From positions 148,160-212,159 of the forward strand of contig NZ_JANHDI010000010.1 in assembly GCF_024494595.1 (NCBI RefSeq): a stretch of DNA of 64,000 nucleotides. Reading direction: 5' to 3'. Made by a program: the position numbers and the translations under genes. The DNA is from Halobellus rarus. Its GTDB lineage: Archaea; Halobacteriota; Halobacteria; Halobacteriales; Haloferacaceae. The notes under the pieces are model-generated. The model saw only the letters and a program-made list of their open reading frames with translations, was not told the DNA's origin and made no database searches. Positions 1 through 9,064 of the stretch are shown here, in pieces (position 1 is the stretch's first letter; every line of letters starts with the position of its first letter).

Positions 1-101
1 AATGAGCGGTGTCGTCGAAACCGTCGACGACACGCCGGTGTCGTCGCGGCAGTCGTCACCGCGCGAGCGCCCAGCGGGGAGTTCACCGGAGAGGGTCTGA
101 A

Positions 102-800
102 GTGCGCCCGATCGCCCACCGAGGCTGTCTGGCGCAGTATCCGGAGAACACCCTCGAAGCGTTTCGACGCTCCGCGGCGGTCGTGGAGATGATCGAGACC
201 GACGTCCAGCGCTGCGCGTCGGGCGAACTGGTCGTCTTCCACGACGAGACGCTCGATCGAGTCACCGACGTTACCGGCGAGGTTGCGTCGACGCCGCTGT
301 CGGCACTCAAGGAGGCCTCGGTCCTCGGCACTGACGAATCGATCCCCCTCCTGACGGAGGTGTTCGAGGCCGTTCCGCCGAGCGTCGGGCTGAATCTCGA
401 ACTGAAGGGGCTGGACGTCGCGGCCGACGCCGTCGAGATCGCCGGCCGGTACGACCACGAGGTGATCGTCTCCTCGTTCCGACCGGACGAGGTCGCGGAC
501 GCCCGCGACGCCGGTGCGGCGGCGGTCGCGTACCTGGTCTACGCCGACGCCGACGCGACCGACGAGTTCGACACGGCCGAGGCGCTCGACGTCGCCGACG
601 AGTTGGGCTGTTCGTACGTCCATCCGCACGTTCACCTCTGTCTCGACACCGAAATCGTCGAGCGCGCTCACGCCAGAGGGTTCGGCGTCAACGCTTGGAC
701 CGCCGAGGGAAGCGACACGATCGCGGAGTTACGCGCTCGGAACGTCGACGGCGTCGTGATCGACGACTGCGGGCTCGCAGACGAGTGTCGAGACGAGTAG
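102..800 (+). CDS. Glycerophosphodiester phosphodiesterase family protein
   Basis: This cytosolic enzyme would hydrolyse glycerophosphodiesters from phospholipid turnover to glycerol-3-phosphate and an alcohol. The GDPD signature is visible: AHRG at residues 5-8, then PENT, ETDVQ and VVFHDETLDR, which supply the catalytic histidines and metal-binding acids of the TIM-barrel family, and the C-terminal VNAWTAE strand. I chose the GTG at 102 because GGAG lies about 10 nt upstream. The frame stays open to position 9, but that extension is arginine-rich and unlike the acidic body. At about 232 residues it is near the usual length for the family. It belongs to the GC-rich chromosome left of the island. 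Confidence 0.88.
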   Translation: MRPIAHRGCLAQYPENTLEAFRRSAAVVEMIETDVQRCASGELVVFHDETLDRVTDVTGEVASTPLSALKEASVLGTDESIPLLTEVFEAVPPSVGLNLELKGLDVAADAVEIAGRYDHEVIVSSFRPDEVADARDAGAAAVAYLVYADADATDEFDTAEALDVADELGCSYVHPHVHLCLDTEIVERAHARGFGVNAWTAEGSDTIAELRARNVDGVVIDDCGLADECRDE

Positions 801-830
801 CGCGGGGGGCCGCTCTCTTCTCCGGTCGCG

Positions 831-2100
831 TTAGAGAATCTGGACGGCGACGACGCCGACGAGGCCCAGCAGCGAGAGGTACGCCGAGCGGGTCGTGACG
901 GGAACGAGCAGGTTCCGGTTGATGCCCACGGCGAGCCACACCTTGACGAAGATGCTCGCGAGTGTGCCGGCCAGGACGCCCTGAGCCGCCACAGCGGGCG
1001 TAATCTGACCAGTACTCGCCAGCGAGACGGCCGTCGTAGTCGTCGTCCCGCTGGAGAGCAATCCGCTGAGGAAACTGGTGAGGAGGAAGCCGGCGGTCCC
1101 GAACATCTGTTGCGCTCCCGCCGTGATCACGAGGACGAGGAGGAACAGCCCGCCGAACGTCAGCGCGTTGGCGCTGCTGAACGGCGAGTCGAGATCGAGT
1201 TCCATATCGCCGGTCCAGTTGCGCTCGTAGCCGGTCAGCGCGACGCCGCCGACGGCGATCAGCCCGAGCGGGAGGCCGACGCTGAACGCGGACTGCGGGA
1301 CGAAGGCGACGACGATGATGAGGTTCCGAACGGCCATCGCGGCGTCGGCGACGAGGATCGTCGCCACCGCGAGGTCGAGGATCCCCGAGTTGGTCTTCGC
1401 CCGGTTCGCGATTTCGCCGATGACGGCCGTCGAGTTGACGAGACCGCCGAAGAACCCCGTGATGAGCATCCCGCGGCTCCCGTAGCGCTGCATGATCGCG
1501 TAGTTCACGAACCCGATCGCGCTGACCGCGATCACCAAGAGCCAGATGAGTTGCGGGTCGATCGCGTCCCACGGCCCGTACGTCCCCGTCGGCAAGAGCG
1601 GGTAGACGACGAAGGCGATGATGGCGAACTCGGCGGCTCCGCGGACCTCCTGGTGTGAGAGGCGGTTCGCGAACTGGTGGAGCTCCCGCCGCAGGACCAG
1701 CAGGAACGACGACGTGATCGCGATGACGACCCCGACCAGGAGGTAGTCCATCCCGACGAGCACGCCGACGACGTAGGCGACGAGCAACGACGTCGACGTC
1801 GTCAGCGCGAGCCCGCCGCCGTCCTCGTCGGGACTGTCGCGCGCGTCGATGAGGAGCCCGCGAGCACCGAGCAGGATGCCCTGGACGAGAACCAGCACCC
1901 CACCGAGCGCCAGCAGGACCGTCTCTCCGAGCGTCGCGGCCGCCGCGCCGACGAGGCTGGTGAGCGTGAAGGTCCGAATCCCCGCGGACTTGTTCGACCA
2001 CTCCCGCTCGAGTCCGAGCAGCATACCCAGCGCCCCCGCGATGAAGAGGTTGAGCACGTCCGCGTTGATCGGGACGGTCTCCGGGCCGAGCTGCAGCATC
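831..2100 (-). CDS. MgtC/SapB-type membrane protein with DUF4010 domain
   Basis: This is a multi-pass membrane protein of about 422 residues. The N-terminus has the MgtC-family pattern LGLEREWSNKSAGIRTF followed by TM helices. The longer C-terminal half resembles DUF4010, with repeated hydrophobic segments and a conserved FGGLVNSTA stretch. Family members are linked to magnesium limitation or ion homeostasis, but the substrate is unknown. I start it at the ATG at 2100 because a GGGGGG run sits just upstream; an in-frame start at 2129 would add ten residues. It is divergent from the iron-type binding protein across a 171-bp gap that holds palindromic operators, so it may share their control. 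Confidence 0.85.
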
Positions 2101-2173
2101 GTCAGATTCCCCCCGTGACCGTCCGCCAAAATAAAAGGAACATATGAGTATATACCAGTATTTTCTCTATTTA

Positions 2174-2185
2174 GGCTATATAGCC
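2174..2185. promoter_or_regulatory. Perfect 12-bp palindrome in a divergent promoter region
   Basis: GGCTATATAGCC is a perfect palindrome, preceded by TTA so that it begins like the two TTAGG operators downstream. It lies between the MgtC-type gene and the ABC binding-protein gene. It could be a third, weaker regulator site or a TATA-containing element. Only the sequence supports this. Confidence 0.4.
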
Positions 2186-2216
2186 ACGTCGCTTAGTTCT
2201 TTCGCAGCGAACCGGA

Positions 2217-2230
2217 TTAGGCCCGCCTAA
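2217..2230. promoter_or_regulatory. DtxR/IdeR-like operator, copy 1 (TTAGGC-N2-GCCTAA)
   Basis: TTAGGCCCGCCTAA has perfect 6-bp arms around a 2-bp centre and resembles the TTAGG...CCTAA core bound by the DtxR/IdeR/SirR iron- or manganese-responsive repressors. A second site with the same spacing follows 34 bp downstream. The adjacent gene encodes a siderophore-type binding lipoprotein, which supports metal control. Confidence 0.6.
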
Positions 2231-2250
2231 ACTTCGAAAGGGACCTGAGT

Positions 2251-2268
2251 ATTTAGGGTGGCCTAAAT
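2251..2268. promoter_or_regulatory. DtxR/IdeR-like operator, copy 2, touching the start codon
   Basis: ATTTAGGGTGGCCTAAAT has 7-bp arms (ATTTAGG and CCTAAAT) around GTGG and ends 3 bp before the ATG at 2272. A repressor here would cover the start site of a leaderless or short-leader transcript. The TTAGG-N4-CCTAA spacing matches copy 1. Confidence 0.6.
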
Positions 2269-2271
2269 CGT

Positions 2272-3456
2272 ATGTCGAGAGACGCTGACGACGGGATCAC
2301 GCGACGAGAGATCGTCCGGTACGGCGCAGCGATCACCGGTGCTGGCCTCTTCGCCGGATGTACCGGCGGATCGGACGGCGGAGCGGGCGCATCGAGTACC
2401 ACGTCGGCAGAGGCGACTGCCGTAGAAAGCACGACCGAAGCGACGGCGTCGGCGGAGCCGTCGTACACCGTCGCCATCGAACCCGTGGGGGAGGTCGCTT
2501 TCGAATCGGTACCGGAGACCTGGGTCGCTAACAACGGAAGCTGGGCGGATATGGGGATCGCGCTCGGGCTGGAGCCGCCGAAGGGCGTCTGGCTCCCGAG
2601 CCGGTACCACACGCGCTACTACGACGAGATTCCGGGTGTGAGCGTCGACGGCGACACCATCCAACAGCTCTGGGGCGACGGCGGCGTCGGCAAAGAGCAG
2701 TTCTACGAACTCGACGCCGGCGTCCACGTGTTCGACCCGAACTTCCTGCGTAACCGCGGCGAGTGGTCGGAAGACGACGTCGATGAACTGACGACTCAAA
2801 TCGGGCCGGTCTTCGGGAACAGCATCTTCGGGCGGACCTATCCGTGGCACGACGACTATCGGTACTACACCCTCTACGAGGCGTTCGAGAGGCTCTCACA
2901 GGTGTTCCAGCGAACCGATCGGTTCGAGGCGTTCGCGGCGCTCCACGGGGAGTTCCAGACGAACCTGCGGTCGGCCGTCTCCGAAGCGGGCGAGCGACCC
3001 TCCGCAGCGGTCGTCTGGGCGGGCGGCGACCAACCGGAGTCGTTCTATCCCTACGTGCAGAACGAGGGAACGAGCTTCAAGCACCTCGAAGACCTCGAAG
3101 TGGGAGATTCCCTCGCGAACACGAGCGTCAAGGACTTTCTCAGTAACCGGGGTGCGATCGACTACGAGACGCTGCTGGACGTCGATCCCGAGGTGCTGCT
3201 CGTCCGGGGGCAGGAGGCGAAGACGGCCGAGGAGTTCCGTGACACGGTGGTCTCGTTTATGGAATCGCACGACGTCGCGAGCGAACTCACCGCGGTCGCG
3301 AACGGTGACGTCTACCGGGCGGGGCCGCTGTATCAGGGGCCGATCACGAACCTCGTCGTTACCGAGCGACTTGCGAGGACGCTGTACGGCGTCGAGGAGG
3401 AGCTGTTCGACCGACAGCGCGTCAGCGACATCGTGGCCGGTTCGTTCGAGGCGTAG
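2272..3456 (+). CDS. ABC transporter substrate-binding lipoprotein, iron/siderophore type
   Basis: This is the extracytoplasmic solute-binding component of an ABC importer, probably for ferric siderophores. The N-terminus carries a Tat-type signal (R11-R12 before a hydrophobic stretch) ending in the lipobox LFAGC with C30, so it should be membrane-anchored outside the cell. A Ser/Thr/Ala-rich linker follows, then a periplasmic-binding fold with the typical late segment YRAGPLYQGPITNLVVTERLA. At 394 residues it matches haloarchaeal FepB/BtuF-like proteins. No permease or ATPase gene is adjacent, so the partners must be elsewhere. Two TTAGG-N4-CCTAA sites just upstream suggest metal-dependent repression. 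Confidence 0.85.
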   Translation: MSRDADDGITRREIVRYGAAITGAGLFAGCTGGSDGGAGASSTTSAEATAVESTTEATASAEPSYTVAIEPVGEVAFESVPETWVANNGSWADMGIALGLEPPKGVWLPSRYHTRYYDEIPGVSVDGDTIQQLWGDGGVGKEQFYELDAGVHVFDPNFLRNRGEWSEDDVDELTTQIGPVFGNSIFGRTYPWHDDYRYYTLYEAFERLSQVFQRTDRFEAFAALHGEFQTNLRSAVSEAGERPSAAVVWAGGDQPESFYPYVQNEGTSFKHLEDLEVGDSLANTSVKDFLSNRGAIDYETLLDVDPEVLLVRGQEAKTAEEFRDTVVSFMESHDVASELTAVANGDVYRAGPLYQGPITNLVVTERLARTLYGVEEELFDRQRVSDIVAGSFEA

Positions 3457-3540
3457 GCTTTCGGGCGAGCCTCGGAGCTGTCGGACCGAAGCCTCGAGAA
3501 ACCGCGCTGTTCAATGTGTTCCAGCGGGTAGAGACAACCA

Positions 3541-3792
3541 ATGGCCGAAAAGCGCGCGACGGTGACCTGCCCCGAGTGCGGACAGCGGGAGACGTTCGAC
3601 AAGCTCGCGCGGGCACGGGCGTTCATCGAGACCCACCGGTCCGAGACGGGACACGAGGCGACGTGGGAATTGCACCGACTCTCGCCGGGTGTCGAGCGCG
3701 CCGGGGACGACGCCGGCGTCTGCGGTCGGCCGGAGTGTACGACCGAAGATTCGCCGCTCTATCTCGGCGACGACGCGAACGTCTGCGACTGA
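3541..3792 (+). CDS. Small CxxC zinc-binding protein
   Basis: This 83-residue protein has CPEC near residue 10 and a later CGRPEC, typical of haloarchaeal single zinc-knuckle proteins of unknown role. Acidic composition and haloarchaeal codon use support a real gene. It is a single gene on the + strand, followed by a convergent coiled-coil gene. Confidence 0.7.
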   Translation: MAEKRATVTCPECGQRETFDKLARARAFIETHRSETGHEATWELHRLSPGVERAGDDAGVCGRPECTTEDSPLYLGDDANVCD

Positions 3793-3843
3793 GGGAGAGT
3801 GCCGCCCTGAGGCGTCGATACGGTCCCGTATCCACGCCGCACG

Positions 3844-4635
3844 CTACTCCGTGGCGAGCGCAGCGTCGAGCAGATCCCGCCGCCGTCGACACTCGCGGAC
3901 GGCTCGCGCGAGTCCATCGAGCGCTGGATAGGTCGTGTCGCGATCGCCGAAGAGGTACTCCACGACCGCGTCGTGACCGATGCCCGCCTTCACGTCCGAG
4001 GACGTCACGGCGTCCAGAGTCGACTGTCGCGCTCGGATCGCGTCGTCGAGGTCGGCCTCCAGCGCGGTCGTCTGACGGCGACGCGCCCACAGTTCCGCGT
4101 CTTCACACAGCAGGCGGTCGGACTTGTCGACCGACGGGAGCGACGCTTCGACCCGCTTCAGCACCCCGATCGCATCGTCGAGCGACTCCAGTTCCCGTGC
4201 CAATACCCGGAGCATCACCCGGCCCTCGGCGAGGCGCTGGTCGACGGAATCGAGGACCGCCCGCCGGAGCGGCTCGGTGAATCGGTTGCCGCCGCCCTCG
4301 GTGGCGAGCGCGACGGCGACCTCCCCACTCAACTCCGCTGCGATAGCGGCGTGCACACCGCCGGAAGCGTCGTCGACGTGCGGCAACACCGACTCCTCGA
4401 AGGCCGCGCGAACCCGACGACACCCGCCGGTAGTCGTCGGCGCGCTCGCTGTCCACCCGACGGAGGACGGTCCGGTCGTCGCACCGGTATCGCCGAGATC
4501 AGCCGTCTCCGTCTCGGCGACCGTGCGACGGAATCGCTCGAACCCGCGCTGTTGTCGCTCGGTTCGTCGCCGCTCGTCGCGGGCGGTTCGACGGGCCGCG
4601 GTCAGCTCGGAAACGGCGTCGCCGACGTCCGGCAC
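3844..4635 (-). CDS. Haloarchaeal coiled-coil protein of unknown function
   Basis: This 263-residue protein is rich in Arg, Glu and Ala and is mostly helical. The N-terminal segment (about 1-45, ending in RRTERQQRGFERFRRT) and the region around residues 130-200 look like coiled coils. No catalytic motif or signal peptide is visible. It resembles the many haloarchaeal proteins annotated only as DUF7260-like, but that name is from memory and not certain. It lies alone between a small zinc protein and an alcohol dehydrogenase. Confidence 0.65.
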   Translation of the reverse strand: MPDVGDAVSELTAARRTARDERRRTERQQRGFERFRRTVAETETADLGDTGATTGPSSVGWTASAPTTTGGCRRVRAAFEESVLPHVDDASGGVHAAIAAELSGEVAVALATEGGGNRFTEPLRRAVLDSVDQRLAEGRVMLRVLARELESLDDAIGVLKRVEASLPSVDKSDRLLCEDAELWARRRQTTALEADLDDAIRARQSTLDAVTSSDVKAGIGHDAVVEYLFGDRDTTYPALDGLARAVRECRRRRDLLDAALATE

Positions 4636-4837
4636 GGTCGTTCACCTCCGTACCGCTTCGAGTTCGGGCCGACGACCCCGCCCGATCGATCCGATCGACC
4701 GCGGGACGGAAGGGCGTTCCTGGGCACGCTTTTCGGTCCGCCTAAATCCTAATAACGGTTGCGCTCGGAGCGGGCGAAGGAGGGCCGCAGACCGATCTGA
4801 TCCGCGGACTTTTCTTCGCGCCGGACGCAGTGGCAGT

Positions 4838-5875
4838 ATGCGCGCAGCAGTCTTTCACGGTCCCCGAGACGTTCGCGTCGAAGACGTTCCCGAACCGGAA
4901 CTCGACGCCCCCACGGACGCCGTCGTCCGCGTGACCCACACCGCGGTCTGCGGGTCGGACCTGTGGTTCTACCGGGGCGACAGCGACCGCGACGCGGGGT
5001 CGAAGGTCGGCCACGAGCCGATGGGGATCGTCGAGGCCGTCGGCGACGACGTCCGCTCCGTGGAACCGGGCGACCGCGTGCTCGCGCCGTTCAAGATCAG
5101 CTGCGGCTCCTGTGAGTTCTGTCGGAAGGGGCTACACACCTCATGTGTGAACGGTGACGGCTGGGGCGGCGACAACGGGGGCGCGCAGGGCGAGAAGGTC
5201 CGCTGCCCGCACGCCGACGGGACGCTCGTCCGTATCCCTGATCGCTACGCCGACGACGAGGACGCCCTCCGCTCGCTGTTGCCACTCACTGACGTGATGG
5301 GCACGGGCCACCACGCCGCGGTGAGCGCGGGCGTCGAGGAAGGAGACACCTGCGTCGTCGTCGGCGACGGGGCGGTCGGCCTCTGCGGCGTGCTCGCTGC
5401 GCGCCGTCTCGGTGCGGAGCGGATCGTCGCCGTCGGCCACCACGAGGACCGACTCGAACTGGCTGAAGAGTTCGGCGCGACCGACGTCGTCGCCGCGCGC
5501 GGTGAGGAAGCGGTCGAACAGGTCCACCAGGTGACGAACGGCGGCGCGAACCACGTGATGGAGTGCGTCGGCGCCGCGTCGTCGATGGAGACGGCCGTGG
5601 CGGTCTGCCGGCCCGGCGGCACCGTCGGCTACGTCGGCGTCCCCCACGGCCTCGACGGGGGCCTGGACCTCTTCTCGTTCTTCGGCGACAACGTGACGCT
5701 CCGCGGCGGCGTCGCGCCCGTGCGCGCCTACGCAGAGGAGTTGATGGCGGACGTCCTGCAGGGAACGCTCGACCCCTCGCCGGTGTTCACGAAGACCGTG
5801 GACTTAGAGAACGTCGCCGAGGGCTACCGCGCGATGGACGAGCGCGAGGCGATCAAGGTGCTCGTCGAGGTCTGA
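4838..5875 (+). CDS. Zinc-dependent alcohol dehydrogenase (MDR family)
   Basis: This cytosolic NAD(P)-dependent dehydrogenase has both zinc sites visible: catalytic C38 in AVCGSD with H59-E60 (GHEPMG), and structural C89, C92, C95 and C103 in CGSCEFCRKGLHTSC. The Rossmann motif GDGAVGLCG follows near residue 175. At 345 residues it has full family length. I chose the ATG at 4838; the frame is open far upstream, but that part overlaps the coding strand of the gene before it and has no sensible composition. The substrate cannot be read from the sequence. Confidence 0.9.
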   Translation: MRAAVFHGPRDVRVEDVPEPELDAPTDAVVRVTHTAVCGSDLWFYRGDSDRDAGSKVGHEPMGIVEAVGDDVRSVEPGDRVLAPFKISCGSCEFCRKGLHTSCVNGDGWGGDNGGAQGEKVRCPHADGTLVRIPDRYADDEDALRSLLPLTDVMGTGHHAAVSAGVEEGDTCVVVGDGAVGLCGVLAARRLGAERIVAVGHHEDRLELAEEFGATDVVAARGEEAVEQVHQVTNGGANHVMECVGAASSMETAVAVCRPGGTVGYVGVPHGLDGGLDLFSFFGDNVTLRGGVAPVRAYAEELMADVLQGTLDPSPVFTKTVDLENVAEGYRAMDEREAIKVLVEV

Positions 5876-5886
5876 AGGGTTTCTAT

Positions 5887-6501
5887 TCACTCCACGCCGC
5901 CGACGCCCGAGGCCGCGTCGGGCAGGTCGTAGGGATCGGCGTCGAGACCGAGCGCTTCGAGCGCGGCCGCGAGGTGTTCGTCCTTCGCGTACTCCGCGCC
6001 GTCTTCGACGCGTAGCTCCTGGGCCTTCGCGAGCACCTCGCCGCGGCGGTCGTCAGGGATGTCGTACTTGTCGGTCGAGAGTTCGATCACGAGGCCGTTG
6101 TTGTCGTGGGTATAGAGAGAGAAGAAGATGCCCCGGTCGAAGACGTTGTAGTTGCGGCCGTCGTCGTCGAGCGCCGCCGCGACGTCCTCGAAGTCCTCCG
6201 GCGCGATGCTGAAACAGAGGTGATGGACGGAGCCGGTGCCGCCGCGCTGGGGACCGCGGTTCGATTCGCGGTCGCCGACGAACACCGTCAGGATTCGGCC
6301 GTCGCCCGTGTCGAAGAACAGGTGCGTCTGAGAGGGGTCGTCGAGGTTCGGCTGCCTGAGCACCAGCGGCATCCCGAGCAGGTCGCGATAGAACGCGAGA
6401 GTGTCCTCCTCGTTGCTCCCCCAGATGGTGATGTGGTCGGTCCCGGTCGTCTGAAACGGACTGTCCGGTCGTTCCGCGGTGACTGGCGGGTCGTCGCTCA
6501 T
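5887..6501 (-). CDS. VOC (glyoxalase/ring-cleavage dioxygenase-like) protein
   Basis: This 204-residue protein has the paired betaalphabetabetabeta modules of the vicinal oxygen chelate fold. Likely metal ligands are the His in TGTDHITIWGS, the His pair in SVHHLCFSIAPED, and the Glu in GLVIELSTD. The C-terminal 45 residues form an acidic tail with KAQELRVEDGAEYAKDEHLAAALEALG. The family includes glyoxalases, extradiol dioxygenases and fosfomycin-type enzymes, and the substrate here is unknown. It is convergent with the alcohol dehydrogenase, with 11 bp between stop codons. Confidence 0.82.
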   Translation of the reverse strand: MSDDPPVTAERPDSPFQTTGTDHITIWGSNEEDTLAFYRDLLGMPLVLRQPNLDDPSQTHLFFDTGDGRILTVFVGDRESNRGPQRGGTGSVHHLCFSIAPEDFEDVAAALDDDGRNYNVFDRGIFFSLYTHDNNGLVIELSTDKYDIPDDRRGEVLAKAQELRVEDGAEYAKDEHLAAALEALGLDADPYDLPDAASGVGGVE

Positions 6502-6601
6502 ACCCGCCGTAGAACGGCCACCGGCATAAGTGCCGGAGTGACACCGATGTCACTTGCGGTGCATCGATCCGTTCCGATCCCGGAGACGGTTCCCTCTCCG
6601 G

Positions 6602-6751
6602 CTACTGGCCGACGAACGTGTCCCGGCGGTACCGACACTGCTCACAGAAGAACTGGGCGTAGCCGGCCGGCTGGACGCCGGTGAACGACATCTCTTCCCC
6701 GCAGTCGGGACACCACTTCTCGTCGACGCTCGACGGCCGCTGAATCGACAT
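6602..6751 (-). CDS. Small zinc-ribbon protein (49 aa)
   Basis: The protein begins MSIQRPSSVDEKWCPDCG and has two knuckles, WCPDCGEE and FFCEQCRYRR, spaced as in a zinc ribbon. The in-frame extension to 6910 is basic and unlike a haloarchaeal protein, so I start at the ATG at 6751. It is probably a nucleic-acid- or protein-binding accessory factor of unknown role. Confidence 0.7.
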   Translation of the reverse strand: MSIQRPSSVDEKWCPDCGEEMSFTGVQPAGYAQFFCEQCRYRRDTFVGQ

Positions 6752-6993
6752 ATCTCCACGGAGTGTGTGACCGTATATCAATCTGCCGAATATGTAATGA
6801 TCGATGAATGTCGAATCGGTGAGAAGACGGGACGTCGTCGTTCCTGAAGGGGCGTCGTCTCGCACCGACGACTCGACGACGCGATGTCGCGATCGCCGGT
6901 GCGCGATCACAGTGGCGTTCGTACGTCTTCGCGCGCTCCCCGGTGCGGGCTCGAACGAGCGATGGTACGGACGCTACGATACGACGGTCCGTA

Positions 6994-7800
6994 TCAGTAC
7001 CGCGAGGGGAGGTACGCGAAGCCGATCATAAAGACCGCCGTGAGGAACGAGACGATGCTAATTCCCCACAACCCGTTGATGTGGGTCTGGAAACGGTCGA
7101 TGTCGTCGATCTGGCTGTTGTAGTTCTCGAAGTTCTGTGTCAGTTGCATCGTCGAATCGTCGGGGAAGTGCGCGAGGTACGTCTGATCTCCCAGCGTGAC
7201 GTTGGCCTCGTCGCCGACGCTTATGGCGTTCGTCCGCGGACCGGTCCAGGACAACTGCACGGCGTCCGCCGTCACGGAATCGACGGTGGTCGCGTTGCCC
7301 TCGTACTGGATCGTCTCTCCCTCGGCGTACGACTGCGTCTCGGGTTCCGGGAAGTACTCCGCGGCCGGAACGAGTTCCGAGTCGTTGAGCACGACGTATC
7401 GGGTGCCGTTCTGCTCGACCGTTTCCTCACTGGCGTCCGGGTCGTCCAGAAGGATCGCCGTCTCGTTGATCTCTTCGCGGAGCGTGAACTCGGTGGGTTC
7501 GTCGCCGTCAGCGACGAGCACTCGCCACTCCTCGCCGTCGACGGTCTGCGTGGAGTCGTTTTCCCAAGTGACGGTGTACTCTGCAGACTCCTCGGTGTAC
7601 TGCAGTTCACCGCTGCCGTCGGAGACGCTCGAAACCGTGTAGGTCTGGTCTCCGACCTGGAACTGGTCACCCTGTGCGAGTTCGTACTCGGGGTTGTCGA
7701 ACTCGACGGTCGGTGTCTGCGCGGTCGCGATGAGCGAGTACGAAGCCGCACCGATAACGATGAAGAGTGCGACGTAGATCGCCGCGGCGCGTCGTTGCAT
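6994..7800 (-). CDS. Membrane-anchored extracellular protein, haloarchaeal, unknown function
   Basis: An N-terminal helix (AAAIYVALFIVIGAASYSLIA) and a C-terminal helix (GIYLT-like segment GISIVSFLTAVFMIGFAYL) bracket about 200 acidic, Asn/Thr-rich residues with beta-strand character. That fits a surface domain held by two membrane anchors. I start at the ATG at 7800 because GGAG lies a few bases upstream; an ATG at 7818 is possible. No enzyme motif is visible. Confidence 0.7.
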   Translation of the reverse strand: MQRRAAAIYVALFIVIGAASYSLIATAQTPTVEFDNPEYELAQGDQFQVGDQTYTVSSVSDGSGELQYTEESAEYTVTWENDSTQTVDGEEWRVLVADGDEPTEFTLREEINETAILLDDPDASEETVEQNGTRYVVLNDSELVPAAEYFPEPETQSYAEGETIQYEGNATTVDSVTADAVQLSWTGPRTNAISVGDEANVTLGDQTYLAHFPDDSTMQLTQNFENYNSQIDDIDRFQTHINGLWGISIVSFLTAVFMIGFAYLPSRY

Positions 7801-8022
7801 ATCTCCGGATTTGATCACGTGGCGTATAACGGTTACCGTTTTCTCGAACGTTCGTGGCGAGACTCGGCCCCACGCTCGAGTGTCCGATCTCAGGTCGGCA
7901 GGTCTTCACGGCGTTTTGAGGCGAAAACCGCTACGACGGTCGTAGAAGGAATCCGACGAGACAAACCACTATATTCACCGGAAGGGAATCGGAGACCAGC
8001 GTCCGCCGGGTCGCGACTGTCA

Positions 8023-8991
8023 ATGATCACTATTCACAACGGAATTCCGACGGCGGCAGAGTTACGCGCGTTTGCTCTGAAATATCGACGATCCGGCCCG
8101 GATCCTCGAACCACCGCCCGTCGGTTGGCTTCGATCGAGGCCAACGAGGAGGTCCTAGAGATACTATCGGAACCGTTCACGTCGGTCGAGGATACCCACG
8201 ACCGGCTGGTGCGGACGGAACAGTCCTTTCGCGAGCGCAGCGACCGCCGATCGGTGTTTCTCACGGTGTACACGCGAATGACCGCGGCCGTTCGGTCGGG
8301 CATCCGGTCTGGACGCTTCGCTAACGAGGAGTGGGCGAGAAGATACCTAGTCGCGTTCGCGAACTACTATCGACGGGCGCTCCTCGCGTTCGAGCGCCGC
8401 GACTTCGAGGCTGTCCCCGCCCCGTGGCGAATCGGATTCACGGCGTCGGTCCGGGGCGATTCCTTGATCGCACAGGACGCGCTGTCGGGCATCAACGCGC
8501 ACATCAACTACGATCTCACGTACACTCTCGACGACGTGGGGATCGACCCGGATCGCGACGCGAAGCGGGCGGACCACGATCAGATCAACGAGGTCCTGAA
8601 CCGGCTCATCGATACCGTTCAGGATGTCCTGGTGGATGTGTACTCCGCCGTCGGAATCTCCCAAATCGACGATCTGCTCGGCCAGCTCGACGAGCAACTC
8701 GCATTTCTCGGACTCACGCGGAGTCGGCAATTCGCCTGGCGGAACGCCGTGTTACTCGCTGACCTACCGTGGCAAGCGATCGAGAGATACGTCGACTGGC
8801 GGACGCAAACCGTCGCGACCGGGATCGCGCAGTTCGTCCTCGCTCCCCGGACGACTTCTGCGACGTACGACCCACTTCGGAGCGCCGAAGCCGACCACCG
8901 GACAGTCGCCGCGTTTCACGAGGCGTTCGAAGACCGAGTCCCCGAACGACTGCTCGGTAATGCAACTCGGCTCGACCACGTCAGAGAATAA
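8023..8991 (+). CDS. DUF5995 family protein
   Basis: This 322-residue, mostly helical protein has the features I associate with DUF5995: a segment FLTVYTRMTAAVRSG, a central WARRYLVAFANYYRRAL, and GINAHINYDLTYTL with conserved Asn/His residues. The family function is not established. The start is the ATG at 8023, which is inside a longer open frame whose upstream part overlaps the antisense membrane gene. It is the last chromosomal gene before the left end of the island, and its stop codon is only 9 bp from the attachment-like core. Confidence 0.78.
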   Translation: MITIHNGIPTAAELRAFALKYRRSGPDPRTTARRLASIEANEEVLEILSEPFTSVEDTHDRLVRTEQSFRERSDRRSVFLTVYTRMTAAVRSGIRSGRFANEEWARRYLVAFANYYRRALLAFERRDFEAVPAPWRIGFTASVRGDSLIAQDALSGINAHINYDLTYTLDDVGIDPDRDAKRADHDQINEVLNRLIDTVQDVLVDVYSAVGISQIDDLLGQLDEQLAFLGLTRSRQFAWRNAVLLADLPWQAIERYVDWRTQTVATGIAQFVLAPRTTSATYDPLRSAEADHRTVAAFHEAFEDRVPERLLGNATRLDHVRE

Positions 8992-9000
8992 AACGAATTG

Positions 9001-9021
9001 TAAAGCCAAGGGCCGGCTTTA
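9001..9021. other. Left attachment-like site (attL) of the island
   Basis: The arms TAAAGCC (9001-9007) and GGCTTTA (9015-9021) are exact reverse complements around the 7-bp spacer AAGGGCC, the layout of a tyrosine-recombinase core site. Positions 9004-9016 match 60588-60600 (and 63716-63728), the 3' end of the tRNA-Cys gene, exactly; the match is 16 of 17 when extended to 9020. TAAAGCC recurs at 9033-9039. The integrase gene starts 44 bp away. The fit to a displaced tRNA 3' end is strong, but excision has not been shown. Confidence 0.75.
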
Positions 9022-9064
9022 GGGCTAAGGGTTAAAGCCCAGCAAATAAAGAATATAAACAGAG

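Noticed and set aside
688..2001. 437-codon minus-strand frame over the MgtC gene
   Set aside because: It is rich in Arg and lies out of frame over a well-supported membrane protein gene; typical of GC-rich shadow frames.
6804..7031. 75-codon frame right of the small zinc-ribbon gene
   Set aside because: Very Arg-rich, no start signal, and overlaps the 3' end of the convergent membrane gene.
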